From an uncultured bacterium (GTDB lineage: Bacteria > Cyanobacteriota > Vampirovibrionia > Gastranaerophilales > Gastranaerophilaceae): a DNA stretch of 32,146 nucleotides. Of the stretch, positions 8,492-16,823 are shown piece after piece. A program made the position numbers and the translations under genes. The stretch covers positions 1 through 32,146 of the forward strand of contig CADCNV010000026.1 of NCBI GenBank assembly GCA_902802825.1. The letters are read 5' to 3'. Numbering within the stretch: the stretch's first letter is position 1; every line of letters begins with the position of its first letter. The notes under the pieces were generated by a model that was given only the letters and a program-made list of their open reading frames with translations, was not told the DNA's origin and searched no databases.

Positions 8492-9643
8492 CTATTTTGC
8501 CAATTCCTTTATAACTGTTGCAACACCTTTGCCAAGTTCGAATTTGTAACCGAGTTTATACAAAGTTGCCTCTAACGCACCGACTGCAGAAATTAAATCT
8601 CTGTCGCATACAAAACCCAATGTTCCCATTCTGAAAATTTTGTCTTTCAGGGCATTTTGACCGTTTGCAACAACAATATCGAAGTCCTGAGTAATTGTTT
8701 TTCTTATATCAGGCACTGAAATACCTTCAGGCGGATAAATAGAAGTAATTGAGTGACTTGCACATTTATCGTCTTTTACGACAAGCTCAAGCCCGATGGC
8801 TCTTATTGCCGCTCTTAAGGCCATAGCGTGCCGTCTGTGGCGTGCGTTCATATTTTCAATACCTTCTTCTTTTATCATTTCTAACGCTTTATCCAAGCCG
8901 ACAAAAAGATTGACTGCCGGAGTGAAAGGAGTTGAATTTGCTTCAACAGATTTTTTATATGCACCCCAATCCCAATAAAAAGAAGGATGTTTACATTGTT
9001 CATAAACTTTCCAAGCCCTTTCATTTGCAACTAAAAATGCAAGTCCCGGAGGAATCATAAAGCCCTTTTGAGAACCGGATACCAAAACATCGATACCCCA
9101 TTCATCCGGTTCACAATCCATCGCACAAATTGATGTAACCCCGTCAACGACCGACAATGCACCATGTTCTCTTATTATTGAGCACAAAGTTTTTACATCG
9201 TTGGCAGCACCTGTTGAAGTTTCACTGTGAGTTAGAGTTACTATTTTAATTTCTTTATTTACGTCTTGTGCCAAGCGCGCTCTCAAAACTTCAGGATCTA
9301 TAACTTCACCTGTTTCAACTTCGATTTTCTCAACAACAGCACCGCGTGATTGAGCGATTTTAGCCCAACGATTGCCAAAGTTTCCAAGAACCAAAGACAA
9401 AACCTTATCACCTTCATTTATAAGATTTTCAAGGGCTGCACACATTGCACCGGTACCGCTTGAGGTATATACAAAAACATCATTCTTAGTTCTGAACACA
9501 TATTTCAAATTCGCATAAATGTTTTCTAATATTTTGGAAAATTCGCTGCTTCTGTGACCTATCGGATGTTTTGCTATCTCTAACATTACGCGTTCAGGTA
9601 CCGGAGTAGGACCCGGAATCATTAAAAAAGTTTTGTCTTTCAT
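8492..9643 (-). CDS. Class V aminotransferase, serine/alanine-glyoxylate type
   Basis: A 383-residue PLP enzyme of the serine-pyruvate / alanine-glyoxylate aminotransferase family. It has the N-terminal PGPTPVPERV motif, GHRSSEF, TSSGTGAM (60-67), and the Schiff-base lysine K193 in SGSQKGFM. It is the first gene of an operon with serA. In Thermotoga and other lineages a gene of this family sits next to serA, and a role as the phosphoserine aminotransferase, or in serine-pyruvate exchange, has been considered. I infer that it supplies the second step of serine synthesis here, since no serC is in view. AAGGGAG precedes the ATG. Confidence 0.9.
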   Translation of the reverse strand: MKDKTFLMIPGPTPVPERVMLEIAKHPIGHRSSEFSKILENIYANLKYVFRTKNDVFVYTSSGTGAMCAALENLINEGDKVLSLVLGNFGNRWAKIAQSRGAVVEKIEVETGEVIDPEVLRARLAQDVNKEIKIVTLTHSETSTGAANDVKTLCSIIREHGALSVVDGVTSICAMDCEPDEWGIDVLVSGSQKGFMIPPGLAFLVANERAWKVYEQCKHPSFYWDWGAYKKSVEANSTPFTPAVNLFVGLDKALEMIKEEGIENMNARHRRHAMALRAAIRAIGLELVVKDDKCASHSITSIYPPEGISVPDIRKTITQDFDIVVANGQNALKDKIFRMGTLGFVCDRDLISAVGALEATLYKLGYKFELGKGVATVIKELAK

Positions 9644-9660
9644 GTATACACTCCCTTCAA

Positions 9661-9683
9661 CTAAAATACTGTATGTATTTTAG
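9661..9683. promoter_or_regulatory. Palindromic operator candidate over the serine-operon promoter
   Basis: A perfect 9-bp inverted repeat, CTAAAATAC (9661-9669) and GTATTTTAG (9675-9683), has a 5-nt centre. It covers the -10 hexamer and the expected transcription start of the aminotransferase-serA promoter. That placement suits a repressor site. It could also form a small hairpin at the mRNA 5' end. Confidence 0.5.
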
Positions 9684-9705
9684 CACATGCTTTGAGAGTA
9701 TTCAA
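9677..9705 (-). promoter_or_regulatory. Promoter of the aminotransferase-serA operon
   Basis: On the minus strand: TTGAAT (9705-9700), a 17-nt spacer, then an extended -10 TGC-TAAAAT with the hexamer at 9682-9677. Match and spacing are good for a housekeeping sigma factor. The start codon is 34 bp downstream, with a Shine-Dalgarno site in the leader. Confidence 0.7.
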
Positions 9706-9720
9706 TAAATACATGTAAAT

Positions 9721-9749
9721 TTGTAAAATTAAAAAATTCATGCTAAGCT
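9721..9749 (+). promoter_or_regulatory. Possible promoter of the trhA-like gene
   Basis: TTGTAA (9721-9726), 17 nt, and a weak TGC-TAAGCT with the hexamer at 9744-9749. The ATG follows 7 nt later, which would place the transcript start at or next to the start codon. The -10 is poor, so this is tentative. Confidence 0.35.
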
Positions 9750-9756
9750 TCTTTCT

Positions 9757-10392
9757 ATGAAAGATGAAGTAAAATATACACCGGCGGAAGAATTTGCAAA
9801 TGCCTTTACTCATTCAATCGGGGCATTATTTTCTATTTACGCAATAGTGATGCTTGCAGTAAGTTCTCATAATGCGCTTGAAGTTGCATCTACTGCAATT
9901 TTCGGGTCAACATTGTTTATATTGTTTCAGTCTTCTGCTCTGTATCATGCAATGGTAAATCAAACGGCAAAAAAGGTCTTTCAGAAAATTGACCACAGTG
10001 CAATTTTTATGCTTATTGCGGGAACGTATACCCCAATTTTACTTATCGTTGTTGAATTTCCGTTATCAGTTGCTCTACTTGCAATGACCTGGTATTTGGC
10101 GATTACAGGGATTATATATTCTTGTCTTACACTAAAATTCAAATATTTATCAACAGGGCTATACCTTGTAATGGGTTGGCTTTCTTTGTTTCTTGCTTAT
10201 GCAATATGGAATAACACAAGTCACAACGCTCTTTGGCTTTTGCTTATAGGCGGTGTTTTTTATTCAGTCGGCTGCATTTTTTATTTATTAAAGAAAAAAT
10301 TTATGCACTGCGTCTGGCACCTGTTTGTAATTGCAGGAGCAATGTCACACTATCTTGCAATAATGGAAATTTTAAAATCTGTTAAGCATTAA
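9757..10392 (+). CDS. trhA: Hemolysin III / TrhA family membrane protein
   Basis: A 211-residue polytopic protein with about seven membrane helices. Family markers are visible: ANAFTHSIG near the N-terminus, SALYH (60-64), KIDHSAIFMLIAGTYTP (77-93), and HCVWHLFVIAGAMSHY (184-199), whose histidines H64, H184 and H188 form the presumed metal site of the CREST/PAQR superfamily. In Bacillus and E. coli members have been tied to membrane energetics or lipid homeostasis; actual haemolysis is doubtful. No Shine-Dalgarno site is seen before the ATG. It converges on the AsmA-like gene with a 6-bp gap. Confidence 0.92.
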   Translation: MKDEVKYTPAEEFANAFTHSIGALFSIYAIVMLAVSSHNALEVASTAIFGSTLFILFQSSALYHAMVNQTAKKVFQKIDHSAIFMLIAGTYTPILLIVVEFPLSVALLAMTWYLAITGIIYSCLTLKFKYLSTGLYLVMGWLSLFLAYAIWNNTSHNALWLLLIGGVFYSVGCIFYLLKKKFMHCVWHLFVIAGAMSHYLAIMEILKSVKH

Positions 10393-10407
10393 AGATTTTT
10401 AATCTTT
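10391..10407. terminator. Small hairpin overlapping two convergent stop codons
   Basis: AAAGATT (10391-10397) and AATCTTT (10401-10407) form a 7-bp stem with a 3-nt loop. It includes parts of the stop codons of both convergent genes. It is AT-rich with no proper T-run, so terminator activity is uncertain, but it is the only structure available at this junction. Confidence 0.3.
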
Positions 10408-13400
10408 ATCATCATCTATGTCATCATCTTCATCATCATCTGATTTTTTAATGAAAAGATGTTTTAATTTGTATTTCAGAGTTTTCTTTTCCGCTTCAAG
10501 CGCTGCCTGACGCTGAGCTTCAGCCGCCTTTGCTTCTTCAATTACCTCTTCAACAGTAGTAGCTGTGCTGCCCTCAATTTGTTCAGGAATTGAATCGACA
10601 AAACTTTGGGCTTTATCAACATCTGCCTTTGTTGCAAGCCACTTAAATGATTTAATAAGAGTCAATGGTTTTGCGGCATCTCCTCTTACTCCAAGTTGGA
10701 ATTTTGTTGCGGAATTATCAACATACGCATTTGAGAATTTAGGCAAAACTGCAAACTCACTTTCAGGAACCGTTTCGCAGAAAATCGAAAATGCTTTTGC
10801 CGTAACAACATTCATACTTGCCGCGCTGTTAACCAAATTCACAGGATTTATTGCATTTATAGGCCCTAATAAATTGGAAAGAATAGATGTAATCTTTACT
10901 CTGACTTTCATATCAGCATAATTTTTGAGAATATCAAACTTGCCAAGAATATGTAAATTCATTACATTGCCTTCAGATGCAATATGCTCAATATCACAGA
11001 TGCCGTTTTTCAGGAATATTTTGCCTTTCAGTTTTGTAAAATGAGCAGTATCAATAGTAGACAATTTACTTATTACACCGCCTAGCGCAGTCTGGAAGAA
11101 TTGCGACTCTCTGATATTTTCAGCCAAAATCATATTTTCTAGTTTTCCAAACGGTCCAAACTGACCATCTTTTGCCTCAAAACTTACTTCGCCTGTAATC
11201 CCTTTCATCTGCTCTGTCTGAGTTTTGGCATTTCCGTTGATTGCAAGCTTGGCAACAAAACTTGTTGTTCCGCTTAATGCATCTTTCATGCCTGCAGCAT
11301 CAAGAAGAGCTTTTTCTATATTAATATTTTGACCGCTCAAATCGACATTTATCAATGTTCTTATAAGATCAACATCAATTCTTCCGTCGACCTGACCTTT
11401 AAATATATTTGTAGCCAAATTATTCAGATACAATATGTTTCTGTGTAATATCATTCTTGAAACAGTATTTGTTAATTCGATGTTACCTGTTTTAATTCTT
11501 CTGAAATTAATTTGACCGTCAGGTATTTCAACCGGGATATTCGCATTCGCAGATGTTCCTGAAGCTTTACCTGATGATGGTAAATGTCTGTTAAGAGAAT
11601 CCAAAACCGAAGTCAAATCTTCTACATTTACAAGTTTTGAATCAACTTTTAAATTATTTATTTCAATATTTGCTTTCGGTTCAAGAGAGTACTTACCATT
11701 TGCGCTGATATCAGAATTTTTCAGCATCAAATCCTTCATATTAAAGGTCAAATCACGACCTGTAATTTGTATTCCGAAATTATCCAAAGCAGTTGTAATT
11801 TCAGGGATTACAAAATTTTTAATATTGATATCACCCCTTATTAATGGAGAACTCATCCCTCCAAAAGTAAATAATTTTGTTTTTTCCAACACAAAATTAG
11901 AACGAGGGAATAAATATATTTTCCCGCTTAAATCCTTTGGAATATCAAAAGTCATAAGATTTAATCTGTTATGTTCTATTGTTCCATCGAGATTCATTAT
12001 CTTTGTTAACGAAATTTTTTGGTTACCTTCCTCATCTTTGACATTATTTCTTATAAACAACCCGGTATCTTTTATTTTTATTCTGTTTGGTTTGAATACT
12101 GCAGTTAACTGTAAAGAAGTATTTTTACCCTGCAAATCGGTAAAATCCACAGGAGTAATATAATTTTCACTATTCCCTAATGCGTACGCATAAAGAGTTT
12201 TCTTTTCCGCATTGCCGCTAAATGTCAGCTCAACAGGGAGTTTCCCGCGAGAATTTAAATATGGTTTTAATTCAGAACCGATAAATTTAATCAAATCCGA
12301 TGTATCAACCGAGCCATTGGCCTTAAAATCAATATTCTCAAGAGTTTCATAATCAATTACTGAGCCGGAATACTTTATAACCGAATTATTATTAAATAAC
12401 AAATCATTCTGAGCAATTTTAATATTTTTATTGGCAACACTGATTCCCAACTTTGGAATTGATACAACAGAAGATGTTTTAGGAAATATAAACTTAAAGT
12501 CCTTATTATTAATTTCACCTGTCAAATCACGAATTTTTGAATCATATTTGAACGCTGAATTTAATTCCCCGTTTTTAATATCAAACGTATTTTTTCTGTC
12601 CCCAAAATCGAAATTTTTGAGTTTTAAATTTGCATTTGCGACTGCTTCTTTCATTTTCCCTTTGATATTAAATGAAGAAGACAAATCTCCTGATTTTAAA
12701 TTGAATGCATTTCTTAAATCTCGCGGAGCAAATGCATTAAAAAGTTTAGACAACGGTATTGCATGAGTTTCAATATTTACGTCAGTATAAGACTTTTCAT
12801 CAATCGCACCACTTATTTTAACCGGCGAATTTTCTACATACAAACCGGAATTCACAATATCCAAAATATTATTATCAAGAACGATATCAATATTCACTTT
12901 AGACAGCACTTCCCCCAGGTTCCTGACAGACAAAGCGCCGTCTTTTACATAAATATAGCCGTCAGATTTTAATTTTCTGAAATCAGATTTAATATAGCAA
13001 TCAGCCATAATAGAACCACTTGCCTTGTACTGCCCCAGCTCATTAGGGATTTGCAGAGAATCTAAAAATGCTTTCGCAAGTGTCAATAAATTTTGGAATT
13101 TAATCTTTGCAGTTTTTATTGTCATATCAAGCCCGGGATGTTTTGAAAAATTAACCCTTCCAAGCAAATTAATATTTTCTTCTTTTGTTGTATATAAATT
13201 TGTATCAATATCCGCATCTGTACCATAAGTTTTTATTTTAATATAACTTTTTGGTAATTGAATTTGTGACAATTTTAGGGTCAAATCTTCCACATTAAAA
13301 TGTCCAAAAGAAATTAAACCACCTCGTTTGCCTTTTCTTATTTTTATTTTTGTATCAATATTTGCCTTAAGATCATAATTTTGATAAGTTTTCACAGGAT

Positions 13401-14163
13401 TCACAAAAGGAATATCAATCTTTTCAGCCGGATCATCTTCTTCGTCGAGTTTTGGAGAAGGAGGAGGCAAGAATGTATCAAAATCGATATTTGCAGAAAT
13501 ATTTTTGTTTTTGTCACTGTATAAATCAGCAACCGTTCTTACCCTTACACTTTTTCTGTCGAAATAACCCAAAATAAGCTTTTTACCGTGCAAATCAAGA
13601 TAATGTTTTGAAGCCAAATCGGTTATTAGGACTTTATAATTATTTAATATTACTTTCGGAATAACAATTTTAATTTTTTCCGGATCGATATGAAATCCTT
13701 CATTTTCTTCTTCCTGAATTTTTTGTCCGAAGGTTTCCTCTTTTTTTGCATTTAACAAATCTTCAATATGCTTTACTATCTTGTAATCTTCTCCATTTTG
13801 AAGAATTTCGGCATTAATTACAGGATTATCGACATTAACAGATGATACCCTGACTGTTAAAAACAACAAATAAGGAGCAGATACAACTGCCTTTATATTA
13901 TCGGATTTGAATATTTCAGTTTTATCAGGTAATGAAATCTTTATATCATCGGCTTTAACTCCTACACCTAAAAAAGGAGTAGTAATGATTTTTTCATTTT
14001 TATAATCTATATCAAGATTTGCCTGTTCTTTTACAATTTGTTTGATTTGCTCTTTATATGATGTAATATCGACTACATTCGGTACAACAAACAAAAAGCA
14101 CAAATAAACAACCAATAAAATTACACCAAATATAATCCCTGAAATTTTTAATATTTTTTTCAT
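10399..14163 (-). CDS. Giant AsmA-like envelope protein
   Basis: A 1254-residue protein with one N-terminal membrane helix (about residues 6-31, after a Lys-rich start) and a long extracytoplasmic beta-rich region of repeated short strands, typical of the AsmA/YhdP/TamB group. The AsmA C-terminal-like part includes QMKGITGEVSFEAKDGQFG and a following KLSTID-type stretch. These proteins are thought to move or organise lipids between inner and outer membranes; that function is inferred from the family. The C-terminus is an Ala/Glu/Lys helix followed by a very acidic tail (11 of the last 14 residues Asp or Glu). I start at ATG 14163 (AGGA 8 nt upstream) rather than the in-frame GTG at 14169. Confidence 0.85.
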   Translation of the reverse strand: MKKILKISGIIFGVILLVVYLCFLFVVPNVVDITSYKEQIKQIVKEQANLDIDYKNEKIITTPFLGVGVKADDIKISLPDKTEIFKSDNIKAVVSAPYLLFLTVRVSSVNVDNPVINAEILQNGEDYKIVKHIEDLLNAKKEETFGQKIQEEENEGFHIDPEKIKIVIPKVILNNYKVLITDLASKHYLDLHGKKLILGYFDRKSVRVRTVADLYSDKNKNISANIDFDTFLPPPSPKLDEEDDPAEKIDIPFVNPVKTYQNYDLKANIDTKIKIRKGKRGGLISFGHFNVEDLTLKLSQIQLPKSYIKIKTYGTDADIDTNLYTTKEENINLLGRVNFSKHPGLDMTIKTAKIKFQNLLTLAKAFLDSLQIPNELGQYKASGSIMADCYIKSDFRKLKSDGYIYVKDGALSVRNLGEVLSKVNIDIVLDNNILDIVNSGLYVENSPVKISGAIDEKSYTDVNIETHAIPLSKLFNAFAPRDLRNAFNLKSGDLSSSFNIKGKMKEAVANANLKLKNFDFGDRKNTFDIKNGELNSAFKYDSKIRDLTGEINNKDFKFIFPKTSSVVSIPKLGISVANKNIKIAQNDLLFNNNSVIKYSGSVIDYETLENIDFKANGSVDTSDLIKFIGSELKPYLNSRGKLPVELTFSGNAEKKTLYAYALGNSENYITPVDFTDLQGKNTSLQLTAVFKPNRIKIKDTGLFIRNNVKDEEGNQKISLTKIMNLDGTIEHNRLNLMTFDIPKDLSGKIYLFPRSNFVLEKTKLFTFGGMSSPLIRGDINIKNFVIPEITTALDNFGIQITGRDLTFNMKDLMLKNSDISANGKYSLEPKANIEINNLKVDSKLVNVEDLTSVLDSLNRHLPSSGKASGTSANANIPVEIPDGQINFRRIKTGNIELTNTVSRMILHRNILYLNNLATNIFKGQVDGRIDVDLIRTLINVDLSGQNINIEKALLDAAGMKDALSGTTSFVAKLAINGNAKTQTEQMKGITGEVSFEAKDGQFGPFGKLENMILAENIRESQFFQTALGGVISKLSTIDTAHFTKLKGKIFLKNGICDIEHIASEGNVMNLHILGKFDILKNYADMKVRVKITSILSNLLGPINAINPVNLVNSAASMNVVTAKAFSIFCETVPESEFAVLPKFSNAYVDNSATKFQLGVRGDAAKPLTLIKSFKWLATKADVDKAQSFVDSIPEQIEGSTATTVEEVIEEAKAAEAQRQAALEAEKKTLKYKLKHLFIKKSDDDEDDDIDDDKD

Positions 14164-14194
14164 ATACACATTCCTACTTAAACTGACAGAAACA

Positions 14195-14223
14195 ATATTA
14201 ACTCAAAACATATTATTTTTAAA
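14195..14223 (-). promoter_or_regulatory. Probable promoter of the AsmA-like gene
   Basis: On the minus strand TTTAAA (14223-14218), 17 nt, TAATAT (14200-14195). The rest of the 200-bp divergent gap is very AT-rich; a TATAAT at 14327-14332 may serve the plus-strand gene at 14364, but no good -35 accompanies it. Confidence 0.45.
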
Positions 14224-14363
14224 GTAAATATTACGGTGATAATAAAAAAAAATTAATACTTTTTACCGGCAAAAAATATCAATAAAAAAATATATAGCAG
14301 GTAGCAAAAAATAAAATTAGGGTTTTTATAATAACTATCTGCATACAAAGGAGTAAACATAAT

Positions 14364-15665
14364 ATGATTACAAAAATTACTTCAACAAACTTTCAAAATC
14401 AAAGTTACAAAAAATATCATAGCAATCAGAATACATCTTTCTGTGGGCTTTCTGACAGATTAGGAAAAAAAATATATAACGGTTTTTACAAAATGGAGGA
14501 TTTGTTTCCGAGAGAAACAACCAAAAACCCTATATCAGGGAAGCTGCCGTCATTTATGAAAAGCAAAATTATGAAAATTACTGACGATTATAACAGTGCA
14601 ACAAAGGAAATTTTTGATACATTCGCACAAGTCAGTAACGAATTAAGAGAATTTGAACCGACAGTCAGCTCTACAATAGAAGAAATACAAAATAAAAGAA
14701 ACAATTCTACCGTTAAAAAATTATCTGATGTATTACAAAAATACAAAATTATATCTCCATGGGATGATTTTGATTTGAAATATATTGATAAAGGCGGCAA
14801 AGGTTCCGTATGGAAATTGGATGGACTGAGACACATAGATAAATCAAACGAAGATGAATTCGTCATCAAAGTATTTCATACAAAATCAGTTCAATCTAAT
14901 GCATATCATGGTTGTTATCCTGAAATGAACACCGCAACCTATTGGATGAAGACACTTGGGCCAGACACCAACAGAGGGAAATTCTTTTGGGGTGATGTTA
15001 ACGAAGCGTATATGATCAATAAGTTTATTGATGAAGATGTACGCTTACCTAAAAAATTCCCTGACCCATATGCATACGGAATAAAATTTACTGATGAAGA
15101 TCCTGTACATATTCATAATGTCTGTAAAAAATACAGTTACGACTGGGGCGGCGGAGTTGTCATTAATCAGGTCGTAAATTCCAACAGATTTGCAAGAGAA
15201 ATTATGCATAATATTCAAAACAAAAAACCTGAATACAGAGAACTTGAATGGATTAAAAGATTCCATTGGAAGCCAAACGGCAATTATGACTGTAAATATG
15301 CAGGCTTGGCTTTGGGTATAAAGTTTCTTAAACCTAATAAACGAATATACTATTTTGAAAAATTAATGCAGAAACGTGGGAAATACACTGACAGAGCCCT
15401 TGCATATACCCTAAAATATTTACCTGACAATGCAGGAGAATTTTATTATAAAAAACTGGCAACTACAACTAATGATAAAGTTTTGAAAGAAATTCTTAAA
15501 AATGAAATTCCATTACTTTCTTTTAAGAGTAAATATTTCAATGAAGTTAAAGATGATTTAATAGTAATGGATAACATTCTTGGAACTGACGTAAAAGAAT
15601 TTATTGACATGGACAGATATTCAAGTTACAGAAAGCTCGCAAGTGAATGCGGTATACTTAACTAA
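14364..15665 (+). CDS. Divergent protein-kinase-like protein
   Basis: A 433-residue protein not assigned to a known family. Residues 138-171 look like a kinase N-lobe: a glycine-rich loop (GGKGSV, 143-148) followed by a VAIK-like strand (FVIKVF, K169). E187 could be the helix-C glutamate, AYMINKFID (215-223) resembles a hinge, and YDWGGGV (259-265) resembles the DFG Mg-binding motif with Trp in place of Phe. The catalytic loop is irregular: D245-x5-N252 contains HIHN in place of HRD-x4-N. The first 30 residues are Asn/Gln/Ser-rich and end in SFCGL. AAAGGAG precedes the ATG. It may be a divergent kinase or a pseudokinase; the substrate is unknown. It overlaps the next convergent gene by 4 bp. 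Confidence 0.6.
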   Translation: MITKITSTNFQNQSYKKYHSNQNTSFCGLSDRLGKKIYNGFYKMEDLFPRETTKNPISGKLPSFMKSKIMKITDDYNSATKEIFDTFAQVSNELREFEPTVSSTIEEIQNKRNNSTVKKLSDVLQKYKIISPWDDFDLKYIDKGGKGSVWKLDGLRHIDKSNEDEFVIKVFHTKSVQSNAYHGCYPEMNTATYWMKTLGPDTNRGKFFWGDVNEAYMINKFIDEDVRLPKKFPDPYAYGIKFTDEDPVHIHNVCKKYSYDWGGGVVINQVVNSNRFAREIMHNIQNKKPEYRELEWIKRFHWKPNGNYDCKYAGLALGIKFLKPNKRIYYFEKLMQKRGKYTDRALAYTLKYLPDNAGEFYYKKLATTTNDKVLKEILKNEIPLLSFKSKYFNEVKDDLIVMDNILGTDVKEFIDMDRYSSYRKLASECGILN

Positions 15666-16717
15666 GGTTTTAAAGTACTCAATGGGGTATAATCAAATCT
15701 TATATACCTGTCAAAAACGGATTTTCTTTCCTTCAGCTCTTTTTCATCCATATTTTCCCAACCGTCTTTATTAATATCATCACCATATGATATAAACCAG
15801 GGCTTATTTGGATTTGTATAACCATCATATTTAAAAGACACCTGCGGGAAAAGCTCCGCAGAATTTTCAACAAGTATATAAACACGCATTCCGCTTTCTT
15901 TTGCACCGGATGAATATTCGTTGCATATAAATGTATCGTTACAGACAAAATATCTGTTTCTTGTTCCTCCGCTTATTACATGCCTTGGCTCACGATTTAC
16001 CATCGTGTAAATATCATAAATTATCCCCTTCCATTCACCGTCAGAAATTTCTCCTATAAAAAGTTCTTCTATACCGTCGGCATTTACATCATAATAAGCA
16101 TAACCTATTTTATCCAAAACTTTTTCACCTTTTTTCAACCCTTGAAATATCACATTATACATATAACTCATATCGTGGTTTTCCAACCACTGAGAATCAC
16201 GTCTGTCAGCAATTGCCTGTACATGTTTTGACAAAATATCCCCGTATAAATCCTTACCTTTCATTCCTTGATTTTTATAATAAGTTGAACCTTTTACGCC
16301 TTGGATTTGAACAGAATCGCCATATTCGTACAATGGCTTATAAGTATCAGGAGGGGTAGAACTTTTCGTATAGTCATACTGAACATCAGTAGGATATTTC
16401 AGAACCATATCATACAAATTACCCTTTTTATCCTTAAGCTCCCCTATTTTTCGGCTTCCGGGCAATACTGCATGATCTGCCGGATTTCTATATGCTTTTA
16501 TCCCAAACGCAAAACCGCCAAATCCGGCTTTTGCAGAATCTGTATGATAAAAAGAAATTCTGTCTTTTTTTATATCAACACTGTATGTCCCTTTCATTGC
16601 CTCGGGTACAAATACGGAAAATAGTTTATTTTTAAAGATTGTATCGGCACAACAAGTCGAAAATAAGCCGCTTACAAGCATAAAAAGAATACTTAATGTT
16701 AATTTATTTTTAATCAT
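15662..16717 (-). CDS. Secreted protein with two EF-hand-like loops
   Basis: A 351-residue protein with an N-terminal signal peptide (hydrophobic 7-19, cleavage probably after the CCA at 22-24). The first half (28-110) is a beta-rich domain of unknown type. The second half carries two Ca-binding-like loops of the D-x-N-x-D-G-x-E type, at 210-217 and 314-321, as in FG-GAP/dockerin-like repeats. I recognise no named family. The start is ATG 16717, 5 nt after AAGGAG; the in-frame GTG at 16723 would overlap that site. An extended -10 (TGT-TAATAT) lies upstream. Probably exported; the role is unknown. Confidence 0.75.
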   Translation of the reverse strand: MIKNKLTLSILFMLVSGLFSTCCADTIFKNKLFSVFVPEAMKGTYSVDIKKDRISFYHTDSAKAGFGGFAFGIKAYRNPADHAVLPGSRKIGELKDKKGNLYDMVLKYPTDVQYDYTKSSTPPDTYKPLYEYGDSVQIQGVKGSTYYKNQGMKGKDLYGDILSKHVQAIADRRDSQWLENHDMSYMYNVIFQGLKKGEKVLDKIGYAYYDVNADGIEELFIGEISDGEWKGIIYDIYTMVNREPRHVISGGTRNRYFVCNDTFICNEYSSGAKESGMRVYILVENSAELFPQVSFKYDGYTNPNKPWFISYGDDINKDGWENMDEKELKERKSVFDRYIRFDYTPLSTLKP

Positions 16718-16771
16718 ATACACTCCTTTTTCTCAATATTAACACACACAAATAAGAGAAAAATTTTTCGT

Positions 16772-16801
16772 TTGTCAATGTTTTTGATATTATTTTATTA
16801 A
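16772..16801 (+). promoter_or_regulatory. Probable promoter of the PAP2 gene
   Basis: TTGTCA (16772-16777), 18 nt, TATTAA (16796-16801). The ATG at 16824 has GGAG about 5 nt upstream, so this transcript would carry a short normal leader. Confidence 0.45.
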
Positions 16802-16823
16802 ATAAATTAAGATTGGAGTATAG

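Noticed and set aside
10407..10442. CAT/CATCAT tandem repeats, considered as a regulatory or CRISPR-like repeat
   Set aside because: They are the codons of the Asp-rich tail of the AsmA-like protein and have no spacers.
14164..14169. GTG start of the AsmA-like gene
   Set aside because: ATG 14163 has AGGA 8 nt upstream and gives a normal Lys-rich start.
15662..16717. Dockerin/cellulosome component
   Set aside because: The two EF-hand-like loops are 104 residues apart, not the tandem 22-residue pair of a dockerin, and no cohesin or glycosidase is near.
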